Assembly (NCBI GenBank): GCA_963281155.1
Contig: CAUJLY010000001.1
Coordinates: 8,246,001-8,310,000, forward strand
DNA from: Rhabditophanes sp. KR3021
Taxonomy: Eukaryota > Nematoda > Chromadorea > Rhabditida > Alloionematidae
Direction: 5' to 3'
DNA: 64,000 nucleotides
The notes under the pieces were generated by a model. The model was not told the origin of the DNA, did no database searches, and saw nothing but the letters and a program-made list of their open reading frames with translations. The position numbers and the translations under genes are program-made. The number at the start of each line of letters is the position of its first letter. Position 1 is the first letter of the stretch. This document shows positions 1 through 11,800 of the stretch, in pieces.

Positions 1-320
1 GTGGTGATTGCGGGAAACTTTATGTGACAGGAGAGACAATAAATCAAAAAGTATACAGAATAAATGGTACCTTCACAGCTGAAGCTGATCCCGTTAAAAA
101 TGTCAAAGTAGATGCAACTTCCTCCCTCCAATCAGTCATTCAAATCGGATTGAAAGGAGGTATTTTCCAGTACACTAACTCCTTAAAGGCTTTAGGCAAG
201 CCATCGATGGATTTAACTCTCGAACAAGATTATTTCTGTTTTCCAGGAACACAAAAAATCACTGACAAAACATGCAAAATCATAAGTAGAGGTGATGCTT
301 CTCCTTTTGTTGGATTATAA
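1..320 (+). CDS. 3' end of a gene entering from the left edge; function unknown
   Basis: The frame is open from base 3 to a TAA at 318-320, so this is the last exon or last part of a gene that begins outside the window. The visible 106 residues start GDCGKLYVTGET and end GDASPFVGL. I see no membrane segment and no domain I recognise; there are four cysteines. An AATAAA poly(A) signal lies at 398-403, about 80 bp after the stop, which supports this being a real 3' end. The first in-frame GTG is not a credible start because the frame continues upstream of it. Function cannot be assigned from this fragment. Confidence 0.55.
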   Translation, partial: GDCGKLYVTGETINQKVYRINGTFTAEADPVKNVKVDATSSLQSVIQIGLKGGIFQYTNSLKALGKPSMDLTLEQDYFCFPGTQKITDKTCKIISRGDASPFVGL

Positions 321-420
321 ATTTTTTATTATTTACCTTAAACATTGTTTTTTCATTTAATTATACATATACAATTTAAGGCACCATAAACTAAAGTAAT
401 AAATAAGGCTTGATTTTGAG

Positions 421-1357
421 TTAAACTTGTAAAAGGAAGGGACATTTCCTGTCAGGGACTGTCAATAGATGAGGATCTTGGGTTGGTAGAGATGGTGAAG
501 AGGATTGGTCTGGCCATAATTTAGTTAAGTAATTTGCTGTAGGAGAAGGTAAAGTTGTTGTACATTGAGGGATTGATAAAGATTTGTTTGTTTCCTTAGA
601 TGGAGATGTAGTAGCGCTTTTGAGTAATTTGTTTGATGAACCAGACCCAGAGACAGATGTACTTATTGGGATTCTTAAATAATTTTCATACTCTGCCAAC
701 AAATCTTTTTCATCCAAAGATATCTTGATAGGTGGCAATGAATATTTAGGATGCAAATAATCGGATTGTCTCCGTTCTGCATTGTATTTGGTTGGCAAAC
801 CTTCCCAATGAGCCTTTTCATATATCTTTGCTTTTGCTGTTTCATTCACTAATTTGAGGGTTAAAGATGGTAAGTCTAAGGAATTGATGGAATAATTGTA
901 ACTGTAAAGAAAGAAGGTCAATTATTATTTATGCAAGGATATTTTCATTTGGTATGGGATCCATTTTTAAGTAGGTGTTTTTTGGGAGTAAGATTAAACA
1001 TTATTGTTGGTAGTAAGTATATCAAATTACTTGGAAATGAATAAAAATATGCCTTGTCATGAGTTGTTGTTGCTTCAAAGTCAAAACAAATGAAACATAA
1101 TGAGTTTGAATGAAATGAATATTTTAATGGCCAAACAACATAATATGTATCTATTTATAAGTTCTGATAACTTACTTTGAACTCAAAGATTCCAAATCAG
1201 TCAAAGCCGTATTTCGTCGGGGTGATTTGATAGAAGCAAAGGGAATTTCTTTTCTGGGATGGCACATACTCGGGACTAGTGTGCAATATCCAACAAAAAA
1301 TACCAATAATATAAGTGTGTAGGCAAATAGAACCACAATTATTACCATGAGAAACAT
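421..1357 (-). CDS. Single-pass membrane protein, unknown function
   Basis: Two exons on the minus strand, 1357-1176 and 901-421, joined by a GTAAGT donor and a TTTCTTTACAG acceptor; the phases close to a 220-residue protein. Residues 1-25 are a hydrophobic helix rich in V, I, L and F with no obvious cleavage site, which suggests a signal anchor. It is followed by a basic stretch (RKEI, SPRRN) and a long hydrophilic tail rich in S, T and P. The 3' end faces the 3' end of the preceding gene about 100 bp away, so the pair is convergent. I recognise no domain. The exon join is well supported by splice signals; the function is unknown. Confidence 0.6.
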
Positions 1358-4300
1358 TTGTTGTTGTTTTTCATTGAATGATGATCATCAGTCGGGAACT
1401 TCTTTCTTTGTATTTTTATTAGTTATCGGAGTATAAAATAAATCAAAATATTACAAAGTGTCACTAAAAAACAAAATGAATCATTTTAGACGATTAAATT
1501 AATTGGTACATCAAATAAAAATAATTTACTTGCACGATGAATAAAGAATTATCTTCCTAAGCACTTCTACATTTTCGCTAACCTCTTGATGATAGCTGTA
1601 ACTATATGTATTTATTTAATTATCTTGGACTAAACAAAAAAGTATGTCCTTTTCGGAAGTACCCCTATACTTTTTGTTAAACTATTTATATAAAACAATC
1701 AAAAGCAAAATAAAATGTAAGAAAGGGCAATAGTCGGTTTTGTGTTTGTTGGAAGTGAATGAATATTCATTTAAATAATTTAAACATCACACATGCTATC
1801 TTCATACTCTGAACTTTTTTGTATTAAAAAAGATGCTTTTGTAGAAGAAATTGTTAGATTAGTTTAAATTTAGATTCTTATACTACACATCTAATTAGGA
1901 AGTAACTTTAAAGAGCGTCTCCTTTTTTAATTAGATACTACTAGTATATCAATTCTTTTCATATCATATTGGCAATAAAATGAGGGAGTAGTCCATATAT
2001 ATAGTTTAATCAGGAAAAGGAAATCATAACTTCTTATCTATCAATGTACGTGAAAGAATAATGCCAAATTTAGGTATCAACGTCACTCCTCACCACGCAC
2101 GCCATTTAATTAATATGTCAAAATATCCCCCCCAAAAATAGAATAGTCTACCACCTGAGAAAAACAAAAAATATAAAATAAAGTTGTTGTTGCTTTACAT
2201 AAATTGCTATCTAAAGAAGTTTCCTAGGCACAAAAAAGATTGGAATAATCGTATCAAATTTCGCATCACAACGGATTGTGGCAGATAGATGTTGTTAGTA
2301 GAATCATATAGAGTTGGGACCTATTATTGTGTGTTCAGTTCGTGACGTATGGCAGGGTCTGCTTTTTTGGGTGTGAGGACTTTATAAATATTATATTAAA
2401 TTGGAGATTGTTTTAGATTTTGTTGTTGGGTAAGATGTAAATAAGGGGATAAAATAAGTTTTTTTGTGACGGGTAGATGAACAAAAGATATTAGGCCAGG
2501 GAAATGATGTAGAGGTTTACTTTTTGAGTAAATGACCTAAAGTGACCATATCCCTTATTACCGATGTGAGCTTAAATTAACGAAATGTTGTGGTAAAGAG
2601 ATACAATCTCCTTAAAAGAGTCTCATATGTCAGTAAAGTATATTGTGGGGTATCAAATTGTGGTTTATCTAATGATACAAAGACTAAAACATATGCTTAG
2701 TTTTGATAAAAAATGATTTGTGAGTGTATCCATTACTAGGTTTAAGTTGATGATAACCAAATAAAGAATATTACGTAAAATAATTTTGTTTCATAAAAGA
2801 ATGTTTGCAGTGTAAAGATAAAAATTTATTGTTTTCCAAAAAAGGAAGTAATTCAAAAAAAGTAATGGTCAAGAAGAATATAATGTAGTGAATAAAAATG
2901 TAATAAATAAATACAATAAATACATGTTCTCGGTATCTACCCACAATTTGTTAAGTAGTTAATTTAAAATTTATGAAACTAAGGGATTCCTACCATTTAA
3001 ATGTCATCTTTTTTGCATATAAATAAACAAATGTATTCTTTAACTCATCAATTTCTAATGAATCCCACAAATTCTTTTTATATCTTCTTGGATAGGGAGC
3101 AAAAAAAGAATAGTTAAAGTTAATGGGGCAAAATATTTATTTTTGCTCTTGATTTTATACTTAATTTTATCAACAAAAATATATTTTACGATTTTTTGGG
3201 GAAAATCCCAAGATAGTTTAGTTAATGAATAAAAAATGAGAGGTATATCCAAGCCATTTTTTGTTTATTAGGATATCAGATGATATGAGTGTTTTCAGAA
3301 ACTAAACTGAATAATAAGAAAAATATTTTATTAGTGAAGTCAATCTAAAAAATGGTAGAAGACATAACAATTTGCAAGTTGTATAGAGGATGATGAATAG
3401 GTTTTGCTTTTTTGATTGCTAACTTGAAAAAGGGTGGAATAGTTAATATCAAAATGCCGGTCATTTCGGCCACCTCAAACAACCAGCCTTGTCCCTGGAT
3501 AACAAAAAAGTTACTAAAAGTAATAAACATAGCTATTTATTAGTTTGCAATTATGTTTGTTACACCTTAGTTACCAGCTGGCTATTAAATAACAATAAAT
3601 AAAAGTATATAGCCAAAGTATACATCTTCTAACAATGACCATTGCTACTATCAAAAGCCCCAAAAGCAAACATCCCAAAAGTATACAATTTGCCCAAACT
3701 CAAAAATTACTTTCATTCTAAACAAATAAAAAGACTCTTTTTTTCAAATATCACTTTTTTGATGGAATTTTTAATTTATTCAATTCAAAATATTACTTTA
3801 TCATCACACGGTTGAGACATGATAGCAGAAGGTGTTGAGTAATGATGATATTGAAAATGGTTGAAATAGCGTGGAATAAATAGCCTCCAAATGATTAACC
3901 TATTCCACCATCATCTTTTTTGCCTTCAAATAATTAAGTTGCTCAAAAAAGTGATTTATGAAGGGGAGCATGTGTGGATGTTTATGGAATTTTATATCTT
4001 TTGAGCATGTCATTTTTGTTATCTTGAATTAAGGTATAGTTAGTATGTATGTATTTGATGGATACCAGGAACCAAAAACAAAATATGTTTGAGTCGACAT
4101 TTGGAATTATTAAATTAATCGTTTTTTGGTGGTAGGTTGTGTAAATACAAAATATTGATAGTTTGGAGGGGATTGTGTTTTGGTTTGAGTTATGAACAAG
4201 ATAAAATCACAAAAATATGTATTAAAAAAGGTTATATGATTTGTATTCTAAAAAACGATAAGAACAGACGACATTTTGATGTTAAGAGATATATTTATTA

Positions 4301-5387
4301 GTTAACAAGTATTAAATCAAAGATAAATGAGATTTGCAAATGAGAGGGTAATGTGTCGTAAATTAATCAAACTAAAGGTTCTAATGTGTTTAATTGACGT
4401 CATCATCTTGATTGCTTAGAAACTCTTTTAGTCACCCAACATTTATCTGAAATAAAATACACGTTGAGATGCTTAAGAACTGTTCATCTAAAGAAAACAA
4501 AATTGTCATCTTAAGAGAACGTCATAAAATTATTACATTTGAAGTCTAGTCTTTTTTATTTCCCTAGACATTTAAAAGGGTGTTTTTATTTTAGTATATC
4601 CCAAATTGCACAGAATTAATGCCATAATATAATGTGTATTAAGGTTAATATTAAAAAAATCTAAAAACAAACCTTCGAGGAATGTAGTTTAAAACACCAA
4701 TAAACTTTCAAAAAAAACCTCCCAAAGATTTGAAGCACCAAAAAAAGGAGATTGTTTTGATGGTGTCTGTCAATTTAGATAACATTTATTTATAGTTGTA
4801 TAAATGAATAAATAAATAGAATCACATAAAATTTGACAACTATCTCAAAAGATGATTTTGGGTAAATAAAACATTGTTGGTCAGTTGATTGATGATAAAG
4901 AAATAAAGTAAGTTTCTTTTTTCGTAAATGCCGCTTTTACAAAATTGGTGGGAGGTGATTGGCAGTGATTTGTTTTTATAAAGATGACACGACATATGTT
5001 TTTTGTTTGTAAAAAATTTATTTAATAGGAGTGGATAAAATTAATTGAAATTGTCAATTTTTTTAATGTGATTGAAGATGGATCTGAAATGGGTATAGTG
5101 ATATGCTGGTTTTTAATCTGATGGTGACATCTCTATTGTGTCAAATTATGCGTAAGTTTATTCTAATTAAAAAAAGGAGTAAATATATTCTATGGGAAAG
5201 TTAAAAATAGATCCTCAGCGAAATCTTGCTACTTTTAATGCAAAGGTAAGTTTATAAGAAATAGATGCATTAGAAAATATGACACCGTTTCTAATATAAT
5301 AGGATAATATTTCAAGCTGTTCAAAACATTTTTATTAAAAATAGATAAAAACATCGTACTTTTAATGAGGTATAATTTGCATTAAAT
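1358..5387. other. Long intergenic region with no confident gene
   Basis: About 4 kb of AT-rich DNA with poly-A and poly-T runs and many stops in all frames. One short island, minus strand 3495-3345, has better base composition. It follows a TTTTTTGTTATCCAG acceptor-like sequence and reads for about 49 residues (GQGWLFEVAEMTG...), so it may be a leftover or isolated exon, but no partner exon could be joined. I see no tRNA, no recognisable RNA gene and no repeat array here. Confidence 0.4.
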
Positions 5388-6485
5388 TTAATCACATCCA
5401 CATCTCGTTACAAGAGGATAAGGTGATGTTGTCCTTCTTAAGTTCTTATTCTTATCAACGTAAGTTACATCGATACCCCTTGTTTCTATTGGGTGACAAC
5501 ATCTATTGGTCCTGTTTTTGTTTTCATAGAACTGTTTACTGAATTCACTATGGACTGTTTCGTCCTAATAAAGATTATGTATATTATCTAACTATCAAAG
5601 AACTTACTTTATTTAAATCACAACTTCCAACACAATAACCAAAATCAAGTTTTTTTGGAGAAATAATATTATCAAAAACTCCTTCTTCGAGGCTAATTAT
5701 TTCCTTAATCAAGCAACAACTTTTCCTATTATCAACATTACATAAATTTAACCTATTCAAATATCTTTTATGTTTCTGATGTTCTCTCATTGTGAATTTG
5801 AAGTGTAATTGTGGTCGACTAATGAAATTGCGTTCTTTCGATTCAGATGTATCAACACGTAATCTGACTATGCCTGAATTGGACTCAACTTTGTTCTCAA
5901 ACCATTCTTCGTCAATGGTAAACTCAATTTCCTTTGTTGCTTTATCGTAATCGTTCTTGATGTGCCATTTAGAAAGCACTGTAAATTCAAACATTTCATT
6001 TTCTTCATACAAAACAAATTTAGATGTATGTTTTAACAATCTATTATCTGAATCATCCAATTTCATGACAACAACAATTAGTCTAGAATTAATTTTCTTT
6101 ATTGATTCACCAAAATTGAAAATAATTCTTTCTTCAGAATGACCTTCACTTGTTAGAGGGAATAATAAGACTTCCTTTTTATCAGTTTCTCTAAAATGTT
6201 GTTGTTCATCGTCTTGAAATAACAAACTAGACATTTCAGTAAAATATAATTGCTCATCAGGTGTGAGCAAGGATTCATTTTGTAAATTCAAATTACGTTT
6301 AATCTTGTCTACAAAAGCATCCTTAACAAATTCAAAATGTCTAGTAGTTTCTGTTTCACACCCAATACACGGATTTGATGGTAATAATTTAGAAGAGCAA
6401 TTTACAGCAATCTATTATAATTAAAATTAGTTGTAATTTATGGAAACATTACACTTACTACTAGAAGACATAACAGCCCGAACAT
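5388..6485 (-). CDS. TGF-beta superfamily ligand, DAF-7/TGF-beta-like
   Basis: Three exons on the minus strand (6485-6459, 6411-5608, 5564-5388) encode 335 residues. Exon 1 (MFGLLCLLV) gives the hydrophobic signal peptide. The propeptide starts with C-x2-C and an amphipathic helix (FVKDAFVDKIKR), as in TGF-beta prodomains. A basic furin-type site (QKHKR) near residue 225 releases a 110-residue mature domain. That domain has nine cysteines in family order: a lone C, CC, C-x3-C, CC (followed by HP, as in DAF-7) and the terminal C-x-C. The tryptophans usual in the first finger are absent. In nematodes such ligands signal through type I/II receptors to control dauer or developmental decisions; that role is inferred. 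The last exon alone supplies the second CC and the C-x-C knot, so a single-frame view would miss it. Confidence 0.9.
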
Positions 6486-7140
6486 CTTTATCAAAGACAC
6501 ATAAAAAGTAAATTCAATCAACTTCTTTAATATAGTTTCAACTTAAAAGGCGTGCTAACACATACCTTTAAATCTATCTGATAAATTGATACCCCGTCCA
6601 AGTTGACAAGTAACTTCAAATCATATAAAAAGTATGCCGTCAAGAACCATATCAACGTTTCACAAAATTGTACCTACCAAACTTATTAGGTCATAATACG
6701 CTTAAACGACTTTCACATCTTCTAAAAATTTAAAACGGAGAGAGTTATGATAAATTGAACATGAGAACAGGCAATATTATTTTATCTACTCATATAATTG
6801 ACTAAACACTTGGCAACGCAAAAAATGTTTATAATACAAAAATTTATCACCTATTAAGGTTAATTAAAATACCCTTGAAAAGGCGTATTGTCTGCAGGTC
6901 TTTTTGATTGAAGATGCAAAAAGAAAGGGTTTAGATAGGAGACGTTTCTTTGCCTTTTTTTATTCTCTGAGTTGATCATAAAATGAGCTTTCTCTTTAAA
7001 TGTTTTATTTTTTATCCTTTCAAGTTTACATAAGAATTTCAAGAAAACAAATGAAGGTATTAGGATTTGTTGAAGGCTAAAATAATGGTATATTGGATTA
7101 TGCATATCACAAAAAATAAGTATCCCACCACCTATTAACT
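6486..7140. other. Intergenic, presumed 5' flank of the TGF-beta gene
   Basis: About 650 bp of AT-rich DNA between the TGF-beta start and the small heat-shock gene stop; both genes are on the minus strand. A 94-codon open frame inside has biased, protein-unlike composition and no splice partners. I see no recognisable element. Confidence 0.35.
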
Positions 7141-7461
7141 TCAAATTCTGTCAATGGTAACAACTAATTCGCCATTTTTGTTCAATTGATGTTTGACTGA
7201 CTTGCAGTTAAGAGACTTAGGAATGACATAAGTTCTGGCGAATTCTCTCTTAAGAGTACTGGCTCCATCGGCTTTTTCATGTCTGCAATGGATGTCGAGT
7301 TTGTCATCGATGACAGAAACCATCACTTCTTTTGGTCCAAAGTTTTGACAGTCAAAGGCAATTTCAATACCATTTTCGGTATCAATAGATCTGATTACTC
7401 CATCAGCTTCGTGAGCAAGTGGCCAGTCGGCAGTAATAACAGATTCCTTGGCTCTAGACAT
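7141..7461 (-). CDS. Small heat-shock protein (alpha-crystallin/HSP20), HSP-12 type
   Basis: Single exon of 106 residues starting MSRAKES. It is a nearly bare alpha-crystallin domain: WPL near the N-terminus, an NFGPKEVMVSV strand, a DIHCRHE segment, and a closing GELVVTI strand. The very short N-terminal arm and almost absent C-terminal tail match the nematode HSP-12 group, which are small, poorly oligomerising members of the family. The ATG five codons upstream is possible, but MSRAKES is chosen because it matches the usual length. The family acts as ATP-independent cytosolic holdases, although HSP-12 proteins are weak chaperones. I saw no clear array of heat-shock elements upstream, so heat induction is not shown. 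Confidence 0.92.
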   Translation of the reverse strand: MSRAKESVITADWPLAHEADGVIRSIDTENGIEIAFDCQNFGPKEVMVSVIDDKLDIHCRHEKADGASTLKREFARTYVIPKSLNCKSVKHQLNKNGELVVTIDRI

Positions 7462-7526
7462 GTTTAGTAGTTTCAATTAGTAGTAGTATTATTCTCTAAT
7501 GAATTGAACCATACAAAAACGCTTTC

Positions 7527-7534
7527 CTTAAATA
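7527..7534 (-). promoter_or_regulatory. TATA-like element upstream of the small heat-shock gene
   Basis: On the minus strand a TATTTAAG sequence sits about 70 bp upstream of the chosen ATG, a plausible distance for a TATA box and a short 5' leader. Such motifs are frequent in AT-rich DNA, so this is only suggestive. Confidence 0.25.
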
Positions 7535-8304
7535 CCTCCCGAAAGCATGTTTATCCACTTAAAAGTTGTTTTGTTCGCTTCAAAAACATTGCTGATCACT
7601 GCCATCTGCCACATTTTGTAACTCCAAATGATAGAAAACAAAACGTGTACGTAGTGTTGAATGTGCAAATTTCTTATTTACAGTTCAATCCTATCTAAAT
7701 GATCATATGAATAAAGTTAAAAATAAAAAGCCATTTGTTACGTAAACCTTTTTATGTGATTGAGATGTTTTTAGGATAATAAAAGTAAATTGATCAACTA
7801 CGTTTCAAATAGGAAGGTACTTTTGTTATTCTGACTTTTCATTGTTGCCAATATGACATTCTTGGCCATGATTTGTTATGTGTTGTTTATGAGGTAAAAT
7901 AAAAGGAGGACATCAGGTGATTGTTTTTTGGTTTGATGGGAAATTATTATGTTGCTTTAGGTTTGTTGGGGTTATAGATCAAATAGATCAACATGGGGGG
8001 TGTTTTTCGAAATGAGCTATCTTTTGTTGTTTGTAATTATAATGCTATAAACAAGTAGTTTAAAAAGTTGGTGCATGGAAGAGATTTATTTGATTAGTAA
8101 GTTCATAGTTAAGATTAAGGTTGTAACGGGTTCCAAGCAGGTCCCGACAAAAACCGGTTTTACCAAAAAATAAGTCTTTTGAGTCTTTATAAAAAAGACC
8201 TGTTTTAGCAAACACTATTCCAAGATAAGTAACATGTTTTTGGAGCCAAATGAAGCATTTTTATTTATGTTGCCGGTCGTTTATTCGATCACTTCTTTTT
8301 TTAA
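7535..8304. other. Intergenic, no gene recognised
   Basis: AT-rich sequence between the small heat-shock gene and the transposase remnant. The 64-codon open frame overlapping 7504-7698 lies in the divergent 5' flank and has no splice or homology support. Nothing else was seen. Confidence 0.35.
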
Positions 8305-8867
8305 ATGCGTACAGTAATTAAGTTAGGATATATATGTTTAAATGAAAAGTTTAAGTGCAACTTTTGTTTCGCTGAACTATCAGAAACCTCTGGAGCCAGC
8401 ACTTAGGGAGACATCTTCAAACCCATCCTTCCTTAATAGAAAAATTGATTCGTGATAAGTTAACAAAAGGTCAAAACTCTCTTCAACCTATTCTAACTCA
8501 GGATGAAGTGCAATTAATTGAAAGCTCAACCAATCTCAATCCAACAACAAATTCAACTTTACCAAAAAAGCCATTCAATCTTTTTACTAATCTTGAAATC
8601 AAAGTTAAAAAAATAACGAAGCCAGATTGTTGGAAGTTATTAAATGTATTGTTTCTAGCCATTCATCCATACGTCTTGTTGAAAACAAATCCTTTCGAAC
8701 ACTTACTAACACAAGTTTTTGTCGTAAAACTGTAATGAGTAGAATCAAAACGAAGTATGAAAGCTAATTGCTATGATTAGAAATGATATTGGGAATAATG
8801 AATATTCTGTATGTTTTGATGGATTGCAAAAAATAAAAAGTAATGCTCAGTATTGTAGTTTATGATA
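8305..8867 (+). pseudogene. Degenerate BED-finger hAT-like transposase
   Basis: Several frames together read like one protein. Frame A gives a BED zinc finger start (KFKCNFCFAELS...GAST). After a missing base near 8403 it continues as LGRHLQTHPSL, completing the C-x2-C...H-x4-H layout typical of BED fingers. The next stretch (DKLTKGQNSLQ... HPYVLLKTNPFEHLL) resembles the region after the finger in hAT transposases. A second frame change near 8720 leads to RKTVMSRIKTKYES, and after further disruption IRNDIGNNEYSVCFDGLQKI resembles the hAT segment around the first catalytic Asp. At least two frameshifts and stops make it inactive. I did not find terminal inverted repeats or target-site duplications. 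The hAT assignment is by pattern only; the BED finger is clearer than the rest. Confidence 0.6.
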
Positions 8868-11800
8868 GATGACAATATGATTTATATTCCATGATCAGAA
8901 CATGCATAATTTTGGAGGAATCATATAATGCTCTTTGATTGGAACTACAATTGCACGTATGTTTTATTCAAGTCTTTGTGAATGATTATAATTATTTTAT
9001 AAGTATTTCAAGTTCTACTATTAATATTACTTAATGCGTGTTTCAAGATCATTCTTTAATGCAGTGGTTTTCTTAATTACGTCTTGATATCTTCCAAATA
9101 TGCTAGTTTTTGTAACAATGACTTTATTTCCATCGATAGACTTCTAAATTGAAATTAATTTCAATAATCATGCTCTCTCCTTTAACATAATTGCTTTGAA
9201 AAAGGATCTGCAACATTAACATGCGGTTTTTCCATTTGACTAAATGCAAGCATAAATTATTTGGAATGTTTCAAATTAAATGCGGGATCATTCCTTCTGC
9301 ATGCTGTAGTAGGATATGTAATAGGTTTGATGAAAACAAATAAATTAAAATTAATTATTTATATACTAACTCAGCATACTAAGTCAAAAGTCCAAATACT
9401 TTTTATAATAAGTTAGCTTCTAGCAATAGATCACTTTCAAGTCAAGCTCAAAGCAATATAACTAAAATAAACAATTTTCTCTAAAATGAGCTCAAAGTAC
9501 AATCAACTGCATACCCATTAAAATAAATCATATTTAATCCTGCACATTTAAACACTTAAAGAAGTTATTTATAAACATTATAATAATATTGTTCGAATAA
9601 AACCGATTGAAATAAACTACATTTTAAATTGACTTCAATTATTAAAACACCTTTTAAAGAATCATATTTTATGGCAAAAATTTCTTCTTACATTTGAACA
9701 ACAATAAACTTTATACTATTTGTAAAAGCATTTGTATTATTGATAAGTCAAATTATGATTAAACAACCTAAAAATAAATACACTAAAAGCTTTGTCCTCA
9801 AAAATGTAAATTGTGAAAACCTTTTTGCAGCAATACGATCAGAGTGAATACTCTATAAACATCTTTTATTTATTGGTTGGTAACAAATTGGTGGCACTTT
9901 TAATTGAAATAATATTTTCTTACCACAACATATAATTCAACAATAATATTATTTTTAACTTAAACTATAGTTACTTTAATGCACTTTCACTATTTTCTAA
10001 TGAACTTCCTTGATAAATTATGGCTCCAACTCTTTTTTTAAACTTACTTTATCAAAAGCGGAATATAATAACTAGCTACAATAGATTACCATCTGATAAC
10101 AAGGCCTTTAGTAACTTCATATCACACAGTTTATTTATACCATGCCTACCAAGTTCATTTCAATATTTGCCAAATTCAATTAAATTTTCAAACTGTCGAA
10201 ATTATCATTATCAAAGGGGGGTTTATTGCCTTTTGGCTAATTTTAAAATGGACCATTTCGAACTTTTTCAGTTTAATATTTATCATATTTATGATTGGTG
10301 ACCATTTCAAACTGTACTTTTATCCCAACCCACTATTCCCAAGCCACCTTAAATGTTTTGTTTTGTAGACTTGACTTTTTATTTACAATATTCAATGTTT
10401 ATTTTTGAAGTTTAGCAATATTTATTATTATATTTGTATCTTTGTTTTACATCTATATGTGGAAAAGCCCTTTTCTTCCCACACTTTTTCAAACCAAATC
10501 TCCTACTCAATTATTTATTTAGAACCAATTTTAGATTACATTTGACCACAACAAAAATCTTTTTTAAACATGACAAATGAGACATCAAACCCCACCAATA
10601 GACAACTCATTCCATTATTTTGTACCAAATCCTATTTTTGCTTTGTACTTGTATGATGTAATTTTAGGAGGCTTATTGCTATTCCCGGGCAATATCACTC
10701 CATACCACTTCAACACAGACATATCCTTTTGCCTTAAAACCATATTTATATACATACTTAATCATCCTGCTCAGTTCATTTTGATTGTCTTCTTATTAAA
10801 CTTAATTATATACTTTTTTGCTTAATTCATTTTTTGTATTTTTTCCTTTCTAGGAATTATTTGATGAAACTCATTTCAGATGAATATATTTAAACTTAAT
10901 TGGATTAACTTTTTTCCTCTAGACATATTTAAACAAAAAAAGTTTAATCTTCAAAAAGCAAATTTTACTCGAAATGAGATTGCTTGTTAAGATTGTATAG
11001 ACTTGTTTGAGCCTGAATAAATTCGCTTTTATTGAAATTTAAAATATAATAATAAACTTTAAAAAGTTAATATTTTTAAATAACTTTACAGATATGGTTG
11101 TTTTTTTGTTAGCATAAATAGATGCAGTCAATCTTGTGTTAATGCTTTAAATAGTTTGAACATCAAAGGAAAAGCCTGTAGTTGACAAGTTTGTTTATTT
11201 TACCAATCACTTTTATTATGTTTAGTAATTTTTCGTTTTTTGTTTATACATATTTATACTATTTACACCAATTCTGTACATATTTATACTATTTATACAA
11301 ATTTGTACATATTTATGCTATTCATACTCATTTTGTACATATTTTGTTTGGATTGAGCAAAATATTACCACCAAAAACTTAATATCACTACCACAACTTA
11401 ATAATCAAAATCCAATTATCTAAAGATATCCATGTTTAAATAAAAATAAGTATTCCGGAAAAGGAATTTTGCCGCCTCATATCATATGTATACTTTACAA
11501 CTAAACCAATTAAACTTCTGCCCTTACGAATAAGTGATAAATGAAGATGTACCAGTACAAACACTAAATTCGATGATATTATTTGTGATTATTAAAGATT
11601 AACACGACATTATTGGGTGTGGACAATTTTATAATTCAATTAAATATTATTAACTTTATTAAATTTAATTGGTGTAAACTATAATTACTCTTGAATTTGT
11701 TTTTAGGCTCATCATTTATTTGGTAATTTTGACAAAATATTTATTCTATATTCTGAGAAAAGCTATTATTCTATATTATTTATAAATTCGTAAATAAATA

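Noticed and set aside
3055..3252. 65-codon minus-strand frame
   Set aside because: Lysine/isoleucine-rich chance frame with no splice context.
6860..7144. 94-codon minus-strand frame after the small heat-shock gene
   Set aside because: Lies in the 3' flank, and its composition and lack of motifs suggest chance.
10020..10825. Two plus-strand open frames of 93 and 82 codons
   Set aside because: Composition is dominated by F, I, L, N and Y as expected from AT-rich DNA; no splice signals or motifs.
11182..11382. 66-codon frame rich in Tyr
   Set aside because: Created by the 30-bp tandem repeat.
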